A stretch of DNA of 64,000 nt from Lathyrus oleraceus (lineage: Eukaryota; Streptophyta; Magnoliopsida; Fabales; Fabaceae). The stretch is taken from NCBI RefSeq assembly GCF_024323335.1, contig NC_066583.1:278020483-278084482 (forward strand). Direction: 5' to 3'. A program made the position numbers and the translations under genes. The notes below the pieces were generated by a model, which saw only the letters and a program-made list of their open reading frames with translations, made no database searches and was not told the DNA's origin. This document shows, in pieces, positions 1-8,600 of this stretch (position 1 is its first letter; every line of letters begins with the position of its first letter).

Positions 1-626
1 AAAGAATTAATTAAATGCTAGAAAGGAAAATAGAATTGCAGAAAGGTAAAACAATAAAAATTCTGCAAAGTAATACTATAAAAATATGAGCCTAAACTGC
101 TGGAAGAAAAAAATGCGAAAACGACAAAAGGCGTGGAAAATCTCCGAACCCTGAGCTTTCCCAATTAGCTGCTATTTATACTGCTACTTGTGTAACTGCT
201 TTCCAAGGGTTTCCGTATACACGATCTTTTCGTTCCGAGGGTCAAGAGTGGAAATAGCTTTCAACGTGGTCAGTTGCGTTCCTAGTGCCAAAAATATAGG
301 GGAATGGTGTGACGTCCGTCACACCATGTGTGACGCTCGTCACAGGAGTGTGCTTAGTGTGACGCTCGTCACAACCTTTGTGACGCCCGTCACAGGCACA
401 ACGTGCGCTTTCTTTGGGCTGGGCTTGGTCTTTGTTATTTGTTTCCTTTTTATTCCTTTTTACACCTCCTTTTCTTCCTTTTTTCACTTTTGCTTCAAAA
501 TGGATACCTGACATAAATAGAAAGGAAATACCGCATAATATCTGATAAAATGAGATAAATTAAAGTAAATGATAATATAATCTAATTGAATTAAGTCCTA
601 AAATGTGATATAATTTCATGTTATCA
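1..626 (-). repeat. 3' LTR of the Athila-type element (partial)
   Basis: Aligns without gaps to 11858-12483 with three substitutions, near positions 124, 216 and 387. The LTR begins, on the minus strand, with TGATAACATG at 626. The window starts inside it, so its inner two thirds are missing. Any open frames here, such as 188-511, are translations of LTR promoter sequence and not genes. Confidence 0.95.
173..394 (-). promoter_or_regulatory. LTR promoter: TATA box with four upstream TGACG palindromes (3' LTR copy)
   Basis: On the minus strand, TATAAATA lies at 173-180. Four 16-bp palindromes of the form TGTGACGNNCGTCACA lie upstream at 308-323, 329-344, 358-373 and 379-394. TGACG is the core of as-1-type sites bound by plant TGA bZIP factors (family knowledge). 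That these sites drive this LTR is inference from spacing and repetition. Confidence 0.6.
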
Positions 627-640
627 AACTCCCCCATACT
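627..640 (-). other. Polypurine tract of the Athila-type element
   Basis: Minus strand AGTATGGGGGAGTT directly abuts the 3' LTR start at 626. This is the expected primer site for plus-strand DNA synthesis. Confidence 0.85.
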
Positions 641-1027
641 TAGATCTTTGCTTGTCCTCAAGCAAAATTCAGTATAGAACTCGTATTAGAAATTTAGCCA
701 GATGAAATTTCAAAACACACATCAATTCGTAATAGGTTGCAAGTGGATTTTGTTTAGAAGCAACTTGAGTTAAATCTCGATATCAACAACTACCGTCACA
801 ACCTAGATAACCCTGCCTCGTGCAAATCAGTTCAAGTACACTATGATAGCTATCCTAGTTCTTTTACTCTTATTTCACCCGTTTTCATTCTAGCGAAATC
901 ACATTAAGCCCTTTATCTTTTCGCGCACATAGTGGAGTAACCGGTTAGTGATTATGATTCCCTTTTAGCTGGAAGTTCTGGTACATAAATCGGATAACTT
1001 CGTTATTCAGCCCATTGCAAATTGCGG

Positions 1028-1082
1028 GGGATCGAACCGTATTCCGCCCTACCAAGTTCAGTACCAGATACCTGCTGAACCA
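1028..1082 (-). other. tRNA-like Pol III A box and B box pair
   Basis: On the minus strand an A box match TGGTTCAGCAG (1072-1082) is followed after 33 nt by a B box match GGTTCGATCCC (1028-1038), within the normal tRNA/SINE spacing. A full cloverleaf cannot be drawn: the T stem and acceptor stem do not pair well. It may be a SINE head relic or chance. It is not called as a tRNA gene. Confidence 0.35.
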
Positions 1083-1610
1083 ACTCATAATGGATCTTTC
1101 ATATTATGCTTTTGTATGATCTGCAACCTTTAGATTAAATGATCTGGTAAGGATCACCTAACTTAATTAGTGCATTTCCTGATATATTTTTTGTTATGTT
1201 ACTTTGGGAATCGTCCACTTATATTCATCGGTTCTCCACGTAGTTTGCTATTAAGATGGTGCTGACTTCTCGTATAAACTACTTGGGGTTACTATAAAAC
1301 TAAAAGTTCAAGGGATTGGTATAATAGGTACTTATCCTGATCTAACGTGTTGGGTTCGTTTAGAGTGTTTGGCGGTAGTAGTCTTTGTCTTGATTCGACT
1401 CAAGATCGATAAGATGAGCAACCTTTATACTTATTGGGTGTTGAATTTTTGTTGTTGTGGCTCATGAAAGTTTGAGGGAATAGATATGGAAATTTTTTTT
1501 TTATTTTTTTTTTTATTTTTTTATTTTTATAATATAATAAATAAATAATAATTAAAATAGCAATGAAAGGAAAGGTACATACTTGAAGAAATGGAAATAG
1601 AAAGAACATG

Positions 1611-1628
1611 GTTTCCCCCCCATACTTA
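1611..1628 (-). other. Internal polypurine-like motif
   Basis: Minus strand TAAGTATGGGGGGGAAAC, with GGGGACAATG just upstream, closely resembles the terminal tract at 627-640, which has AGGACAAGC upstream and AAGTATGGGGGAG. It lies about 70 bp past the true end of the second env-like frame. It could act as a second plus-strand primer or be the relic of a fused 3' end. Confidence 0.5.
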
Positions 1629-1695
1629 AACTAAACATTGTCCCCAATGTTTTAAGGAAATGAAATACAATATGGAAAGGAAAGAGAAACTACAA

Positions 1696-2997
1696 CTAAG
1701 GTTGTCTTCCGCCTCTGGTTCTTGGACCTGGTGATCTCTGACGTAAGTCTAAGTCGTCGAACCTGCTGAACAACTCAGTAAACCGCTGGTCGGTTATGGC
1801 ATTCCTAGCATCCTGTTGTTGTTGCATTTGATGCATTATCTGCATCATCTCGACATTCTGTGCCTGCATACCCTCAATAGCATCTATGATGTCGTCGTTG
1901 GTTGCAGGCCTTCTTCATCGACGACGTTGGGAGGATGGGCCAGTTGCATTGCCGGAAGGGTTGAGCGGGACTGACTGTTGTGTAGGCGGACGATCACCTT
2001 GCTCCATTGCTTCAAACTCGTCTGTGTACGGGTTTGTTTGTGAAGGCTCGGTGGCTTCGGGAGCGTTTAGATCATAGAGGTGGCGGTCGGGGTTTGTGAC
2101 ATCAGTTAGGGCGATATTTGGTAGAACAACGCTTGGGACTGCCTGGTTGTTCACCATAAGATAATATCCTCCGCCTACTCTGTTCTTAATCAAGCGGCTG
2201 GATCGACAGTAGCTGATATCCATAGATAGGGGAGGTAGAGATTCTAAAGTTTGGAGTTTATCCCCTAGGTTTAGGCCAAGTGCTATGGTGGTGATTAATC
2301 CACCAATTATAAAAGGTTGCCGGCCTCTAGCACATAAGGTGCGGATATGATGAAATAGAAAGGAGGCGGCGTTTACCTGGGTATCTGGTTCGAAGACGCA
2401 CTGGAGGAAGAATAGCTCCTTTGAGTTGACCTTGCTGTTGTTTGGTCTTCCAAAAACTGTGTTTTGCAAGATGCGGATAAAGTACCGGATAGTGGGGTTA
2501 TGTATATGGGAGAGAAGGAGCTCTTCCCAGTTGTAGGTATCTATACCGGAAATTTTCTTAAAAAGGCCAAAAACGCCAACTGTGTTCCAGTTTGAGTTTG
2601 GAGGGATTTTGGGGTGTAGCAGACCTTCTATGGGGAATTGTAGCATGGTACTCAATTGGTTTTGGGTTAAGGAGTACTCGGTGTTAAACATACGGAAGGT
2701 TGCGGTACCGGTTAAAAATTCGTCTTCACCGGCGGAAGTGGTGTAGTCGTATGAACTTAAGAATTCTAAGGTTAGGGATGGGTAGGTAGGTTGATTATGA
2801 GTGCAAAGGAAGGTTAAGTTGGCTTGACGGAGCATCCATTCGATACCTTGGAGTAATCCTAATTGTTGTAAACAAGTTAAATCGGGGTACCTGGTGGAAA
2901 CGACGCCTCGCTGTTGGAAACGCTCGAATTGCTCCCTTTGGTAATTTTCATCTTCGGATCGGAAGATGATATTTCCAAAATTCTGATTTCCCGCCAT
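1696..2997 (-). pseudogene. Second env-like gene (Athila ORF-1 family), one in-frame TGA
   Basis: The frame opens at ATG 2997 and runs 360 codons to TGA at 1915-1917. It then continues in the same frame for 72 codons to TAG at 1696-1698. With the TGA the frame has 433 positions, against 432 residues in the neighbouring ORF at 3687-4985. Shared colinear blocks are LTLEFLSS (75-82), FRMFNTEY (101-108), IHNP (165-168) and IGGLIT (231-236). The segment after the TGA is Gln/Met-rich and probably coiled-coil, like the other copy's tail. The TGA sits in a run of CGN arginine codons, so a CGA to TGA change at a CpG is likely (inference). Resemblance to the Athila ORF-1 family is by pattern. The role of this family (envelope-like or nucleic-acid related) is unproven, and I see no clear signal peptide or membrane helix. 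Confidence 0.75.
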
Positions 2998-3094
2998 TGT
3001 GATGAATGAATTTTGAAGGGGTGATTTGGAAAGAAAATAAATGTATTTGGTAGGAGAGAATGGTTTGTGGTGAATGAAGGAAGGTTTGGAGGGG

Positions 3095-3336
3095 TATTTA
3101 TAGGAGAAGAATTTGGAAGTTGGAAAGAAAAAGTGGTTGAAAAGTAATTAAGTGTGGTTGAATGGAAATTAATGGGGAAGGTAAAAAAAAAGAAAAAAAA
3201 GGAAGGTGTAACGTTCGTCTCCAACGGCTCCTTAACGTTCACTAGTCTGAAGGGTGTTACGCTCGTCACAGGGGTGTGACGTTCGTAACGGGCACTTGGC
3301 GTGCCGTCCGTTATGGATTGTGTGACGCTCGTCACA
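3095..3336 (-). promoter_or_regulatory. Internal LTR-like promoter upstream of the second env-like gene
   Basis: Minus strand TATAAATA at 3095-3102 lies about 100 bp before the ATG at 2997. Upstream are TGACG-type palindromes: perfect at 3321-3336, with variants at 3255-3270 and 3275-3290. The TATA-to-palindrome distance (about 150-235 bp) is close to that in the LTR (about 130-215 bp). The DNA between them is not alignable to the LTR by eye, so this is a similar arrangement and not an obvious LTR copy. Function is inferred. Confidence 0.55.
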
Positions 3337-3686
3337 CATTCCATTTTGGCAAGGTTTCAGTAGCGTTTCACAGAATCACTTTGGTAAAGGATTTTATTTT
3401 TGTTATTTATTTTGTTTTGTTTTGCTTATGATTGGTTTATTCTGTAATTTAATTTATCGTGCACGCTTAATCTGCTTTGCATAATAATAAGTCATAGGTA
3501 GCAACAGTAGAGCATAATAGCTATTGCATAATAAAATTAAATAAACAGCTTCAATAAAATGATCATAATGTAATACAGGAAAGGAAAAACAATGAAATGA
3601 AAGAGAAATAAATGTGAACATGAATTCAAATAACATTAATGGATAATCTAACTTAAAACTAAATAACTTAGAAAAATAACTAAATT
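3337..3686. other. Spacer between the two env-like genes
   Basis: A/T-rich, with no credible frame, repeat or RNA signal seen. Confidence 0.6.
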
Positions 3687-4985
3687 CTATCCCTCTGTAC
3701 GATCTCTGGCCGGAGGAGCAAAAGAGTTAACACGATGTATCCACTCGTGAAACTGATCTGTCATACTGCTCATGTATCCTAGAACTTCGTGTCTCATGTT
3801 AGTAAATTCTCCTCTAAGGGCGTCTTGTTCTGACATCAAAGCTTCAATGGCGGTGTGATAGTCAGTTCCGGGCATATGATGCCGGAGGTCGGAGATGGCT
3901 GATTCTTCGGTCTGAACAGGCTGAGGAGGAGGGTCAATATCATAATAGCCGGATGGTGTCTGAGGGTCAGATTCAGCATGAGGGATCTGGTCATCATAAG
4001 TCTCATAGTCATCACAAATCTCATAGTCCTGGATGGATTCAGTGGATCTAGCAGGAGTGGGAGTTTCGTTCAGGTTGTAGAGCCAGTTACTGCGGTTATG
4101 AATGCTAGTCCTAGGATCGGGCATGGTGAATAGGCAAAGAACCTGGTTATCAATAATAAGCTCAAACTCGTCAGACCCTAGGTTTGCTATAAACATAGTG
4201 TTGAAGAGGAAGGGTATACTCATAGTAGTAATGCCACAAAAAGGGCTTAGGCCAAGCATAGGCTGACGTAGTCCAATAGCATTACCTATCATAGTTATCA
4301 AACCGCCTATTCTAATGGGTGCTCGCTCATCCTGGATAAGGTGGTCCAAATTAGCTAACATAAAAGTGGCACCGTTTACTGGACGGTTCTGGGAAGCGCA
4401 AAATATGATGAAGAGTTCATCACGTGAAACTGAAGTACTATTTGGCTTCTTCCCAAATAAAGTGTGGGTCAGGATCTTATGGAAATAGCGAAAGGCCGGG
4501 TTGTGTATGTTTCCAGAGAGAAACTCATGTTCTTCAGGCTCATCATTTCCAGTCAGCTTACCCCAAAAGTGTTCAAGTTCTCTATGTTCAAAAAGTTCTT
4601 CCTGGCTTACTGTGAATGTGTCAAAGGAGGTAGGAAAACCCAAAAGATTGGTAAAGTCTCTAATATTAAATTGGTACTCCATATTGAACATTCTGAACTG
4701 GATAAAACCTTTGCTAATTCCTTTTCCATGGCTGGGTAGATAGATTAATGAGCTAAGGAATTCTAGTGTGAGTCTCCGGTAGGTGGTGAAATGTCTCAGG
4801 ATAGGGGATGTCTCCCATCCTATCTGGTTCAGCAAATACAGGACACTTTGTCTAAGTCCAAGGGCAGTCATAGCCCAATCATCAGCATATAAACTAGGTA
4901 GCATCTCTCTAGTGGCTAGTTCTTCAAACTTTTGTTTCTGAGCCATTCCTCTGAATTTGATACCCATACGATCAAAATGTCCCAT
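3687..4985 (-). CDS. First env-like protein (Athila ORF-1 family), intact 432 aa
   Basis: An uninterrupted minus-strand frame, ATG at 4985, lying 260 bp after the end of the pol frame. Visible blocks are LTLEFLSS (72-79), FRMFNMEY (97-104), an IHNP-RYF block (160-167) and IGGLIT (226-231). An acidic, Pro-rich linker follows (about 310-370), then a probable coiled-coil tail (about 385-425). The first three quarters match the Athila ORF-1 family found downstream of pol in Athila elements (recognised by pattern, not by search). It is colinear with the diverged copy at 1696-2997. No signal peptide or transmembrane helix stands out, so a true envelope role is doubtful. A TATATATAT stretch lies 85-95 bp upstream, but the region is A/T-rich throughout. 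Confidence 0.8.
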   Translation of the reverse strand: MGHFDRMGIKFRGMAQKQKFEELATREMLPSLYADDWAMTALGLRQSVLYLLNQIGWETSPILRHFTTYRRLTLEFLSSLIYLPSHGKGISKGFIQFRMFNMEYQFNIRDFTNLLGFPTSFDTFTVSQEELFEHRELEHFWGKLTGNDEPEEHEFLSGNIHNPAFRYFHKILTHTLFGKKPNSTSVSRDELFIIFCASQNRPVNGATFMLANLDHLIQDERAPIRIGGLITMIGNAIGLRQPMLGLSPFCGITTMSIPFLFNTMFIANLGSDEFELIIDNQVLCLFTMPDPRTSIHNRSNWLYNLNETPTPARSTESIQDYEICDDYETYDDQIPHAESDPQTPSGYYDIDPPPQPVQTEESAISDLRHHMPGTDYHTAIEALMSEQDALRGEFTNMRHEVLGYMSSMTDQFHEWIHRVNSFAPPARDRTEG

Positions 4986-5245
4986 CTGGTTAGTGTTAGC
5001 TAGAGAAAAGAAAACATGAGTTTTAGTCGGGATTTGGCCAAATGCCGAAAGAAGAAGAAAAAATTATTATATATATATTTTTTTCTTTTGAATTAAAATA
5101 AATCAGGAATTAATACTAAACAGAAATTAAAAGAATAATTGAGGGAAAAAAATAGGAAAATGATAATAATAGAATAAGAAAATAATTGTGGGTTGTCTCC
5201 CACTAAGCGCTTTGTTTAAATGTCGCAAGCTCGACAAAGAAACTG
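4986..5245. other. Spacer between pol and the first env-like gene
   Basis: A/T-rich non-coding DNA. It contains a TATATATAT run near 5069-5079 that could be a TATA box for the gene at 3687-4985. Confidence 0.5.
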
Positions 5246-5683
5246 TTAAGTATAATCTATAGGTCCTGGGGGCATTTCGTCTAAGTGTAGGATTTGCGAA
5301 TCTCCATTGGTTTCCGCATAATGATAGTGTTTTAGACGTTGCCCGTTTACGGTAAACGGTTCTGTGGATTTGCCTTTAATTTCTATTGCTCCACTAGGGA
5401 AGATGTTAGTGATATGAAAAGGTCCTGACCATCTGGATCGTAGTTTTCCCGGGAATAACTTTAGTCTAGAGTTAAATAAAAGGACTGCGTCGCCTTGCTT
5501 GAAGATTTTCCTTGATATACGCTTGTCATGCCATTGTTTTGTTCTTTCTTTATAGATTCTGGCATTTTCATAGGCGTCTCTTCTGAGTTCTTCTAATTCG
5601 TTTATGTCAAGGATTCTCTTTTCACCGGCGGCTTTATAGTTTAGATTCAGATTTCTAATAGCCCAATAGGCTTTATGTTCTAA
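5246..5683 (-). pseudogene. Integrase C-terminal part of the Athila polyprotein, after a nonsense codon
   Basis: The polyprotein frame continues in phase beyond the TAA at 5684-5686 for 145 more codons to a second TAA at 5246-5248. It reads HKAYWAI, then a stretch of charged residues, then a GPF segment, as expected of the C-terminal integrase region that normally follows KSCHLPV in this clade. One base change, probably in a Glu codon, separates it from the main frame. Confidence 0.8.
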
Positions 5684-8600
5684 TTATACCGGGAGGTGAC
5701 AGGATTTTCCATAAATGAGCTTAAATGGGGTCGTCCCTATGGGGGTTTTATAAGCAGTTCGGTATGCCCATAAAGCTTCTGGTAATTTCAATGACCAATC
5801 TTTCCTTGAAGTGGCGACCGTTTTTTCTAGTATTTGCTTGATTTCTCTGTTAGATACTTCCACTTGTCCACTGGTTTGAGGGTGGTAAGGTGTCGCTATC
5901 CTATGTCTCACTCCATATTTAAATAGTAATTTTTCGAGTACCTTGGATATAAAGTGCGATCCACCATCACTGACTACTATTCTTGGGATGCCAAATCTCG
6001 GAAATATTATATTCTTAAAGAGTCTAGTTACTACTCGGGTGTCGTTTGTTGGGGAGGCTACAGCTTCGATCCATTTTGACACGTAGTCAACTGCCACGAG
6101 TATGTATTTGTTACCGAAAGAGGATGGAAAAGGTCCCATGAAGTCTATTCCCCACACGTCGAAGATCTCTACTTCCAAAATACCTTTTTGTGGCATCTCG
6201 TCACGTCTAGATATGTTTCCCGTGCGTTGACATCTGTCACATTCCTTAATAGCCGCATGTACGTCCTTCCATATAGTTGGCCAATAAAAGCCGGCTCGTA
6301 GGATTTTAGAGCAGGTCTTGGATGTACTTGTGTGTCCACCATAAGAAGCGGAGTGGCAGTGTTGGATTATATTTTCTACCTCTTCTTCGGGTATACATCG
6401 ACGGAAAATACCATCGGGGCCTCTTTTGAAAAGTAAGGGATCATCCCAGTAATAGTGTTTTATGTCGTAGAAGAATCGTTTCTTCTGCTGGTAAGATAAA
6501 GTAGGTGGGACTATTCCGGCAGCTAAATAATTGACGAGATCAGCGTACCACGGTGTGGCAGATATAGCTAAGGTGGTTTCTACTTGCATGTCGGAGTTGT
6601 TCTCTTCCAAAGTAGCTATAAGTTTGTCATACGAGAAATCATCATTAATTGATGTTCTTTCCGGTTCAAGGTTCTCAAGTCTGGAGAGGTGGTCAGCTAC
6701 TACGTTTTCAGTTCCTTTCTTGTCCTTGATTTCTAAGTCGAATTCTTGTAGCAACAAGATCCATCTTAGGAGTCTAGGTTTAGCATCCTTTTTTGTTAAA
6801 AGGTACTTGATAGCAGCGTGATCAGTGTAAACTATTATTTTAGCTCCGACCAAGTAAGAACGAAATTTATCTAGCGCAAATACCACTGCTAGGAGTTCTT
6901 TCTCGGTAGTGGCATAATTCATTTGCGCTTCATCCAGGGTTCTGCTTGCGTAATATATAACGTGAAGCTTTTTATCCTTTCGTTGTCCTAAAACAGCACC
7001 TACAGCATAATCGCTGGCATCGCACATTATTTCGAATGGTTCATTCCAGTCTGGTGTCTGCATTATGGGTGCGGAGATCAATGCTTGCTTAAGCGTTTGG
7101 AATGCTTTTAAACAGTTATCGTCGAATATGAATTCGGCATCTTTCATCAACAGTCCGGTTAAAGGTTTAGTTATCTTAGAGAAGTCTTTGATGAATCGTC
7201 GGTAAAAACCGGCGTGTCCTAAAAAGCTTCGTACTTCTCTCACGGTTCTTGGGGGTTGAAGATTTTCGATTACCTCTATTTTGGCTTTGTCTACTTCAAT
7301 TCCTCTGTTTGAGATGATGTGTCCTAAAACAATTCCTTCTTGTACCATAAAGTGGCACTTTTCCCAATTAAGTACTAAGTTTACTTTTACACATCGCTCA
7401 AGAACTCTTTCCAGGTTTTCAAGGCATTCTTCGAAACTTTGTCCGTATACAGAAAAGTCATCCATAAATACTTCCATGATGTTTTCGAGAAAGTCGGCGA
7501 AAATTGCCATCATGCATCTTTGAAAGGTTGCAGGGGCATTACACAGACCAAACGGCATTCGTCTATAAGCGAAGGTACCAAAAGGGCACGTGAACGTTGT
7601 CTTTTCTTGGTCATCAGGGTGAATTGGTATTTGAAAGAAGCCTGAATAACCGTCTAGATAACAGAAATGTGAATGTTTTGCTAATCGTTCTAACATTTGG
7701 TCAATGAATGGTAAAGGGAAATGATCTTTTCGGGTTGCTTTGTTTAGTTTCCTATAATCAATGCACATTCTCCATCCTGATTCGATTCGTTTAGTTATAG
7801 TTTCCCCTTTTTCGTTTTCAATAACGGTTATGCCTCCTTTCTTTGGTACAACGTGCACAGGACTAACCCATTTGCTATCAGATATAGGATATATAATACC
7901 TGCTTCCAATAACTTGGTTATTTCCTTCTTTACTACCTCACTCAGGATCGGATTTAGTCTTCTCTGGTGTTCCCTAGAGGTTTTACAGTCTTCTTCTAAC
8001 ATGATGCGGTGCATACAAATAGAAGGACTTATTCCTTTAAGATCGGTGATGTGGTACCCTAGTGCGGTTGGATACTTCCTTAAGATATGTAGGAGTTTTT
8101 CTGTTTCGAGTCTTCCTAGGTCTGCATTAACTATCACAGGTCGTTCAAGTTCTAAGTCTAGGAATTCATATCTCAGATTTTTGGGAAGTGTTTTCAGGTC
8201 AGGGGTTGGTTTGTTAAGACATTGCGTAGGATCCGGTGTTATTGCTAAACATTGGTTAGATCTATCTTCTACAAGGCAGTCAGATGATTTGTCTTCTTCT
8301 AACTCTGCTTCTTTTATGCATTCATCGATGATATCCATGAAGTAACATGTATCTTCTATTGCAGGTGCTTTCAAGAATTGGGAAAGAATGAATTCAATTT
8401 TCTCTTCACCTACTTCGAAGGTGAGTCGTCCTCGTTTTACGTCTATGATTGCACCGGCAGTTGCTAAGAATGGTCTTCCCAGTATAATGGGTGTAATATC
8501 ATCTTCTCTAATGTCCATAATTGTAAAATCAGTGGGAATGTAGAATTGACCTATGCGTACGGGAACGTTTTCAAGGATTCCTACAGGATATTTGATGGAA

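Larger units (their letters stand above)
641..1695 (-). other. 3' untranslated region of the Athila-type element
   Basis: No convincing coding frame. It holds an A/T-rich run (about 1492-1560), a Pol III-like A/B box pair (1028-1082) and a second polypurine-like motif (1611-1628). It lies between the second env-like ORF and the terminal polypurine tract. Confidence 0.6.

Noticed and set aside
308..394. Regularly spaced short palindromic repeats resembling a tiny CRISPR array
   Set aside because: Spacers are under 15 bp and uneven, no cas genes exist, and the context is a plant LTR.
188..514. Open frames on both strands in the Athila LTR with repeated VTSVT-type residues (also 12045-12371)
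   Set aside because: They are translations of the TGACG palindrome array and occur identically in both LTRs; they are promoter DNA.
1028..1082. A tRNA gene
   Set aside because: A and B boxes match, but acceptor and T stems do not pair and no anticodon arm can be drawn.
2877..3344. 155-aa minus-strand frame upstream of the second env-like gene
   Set aside because: Overlaps the promoter-like block and the gene start in another phase; its residues reflect palindromes and T-rich DNA.
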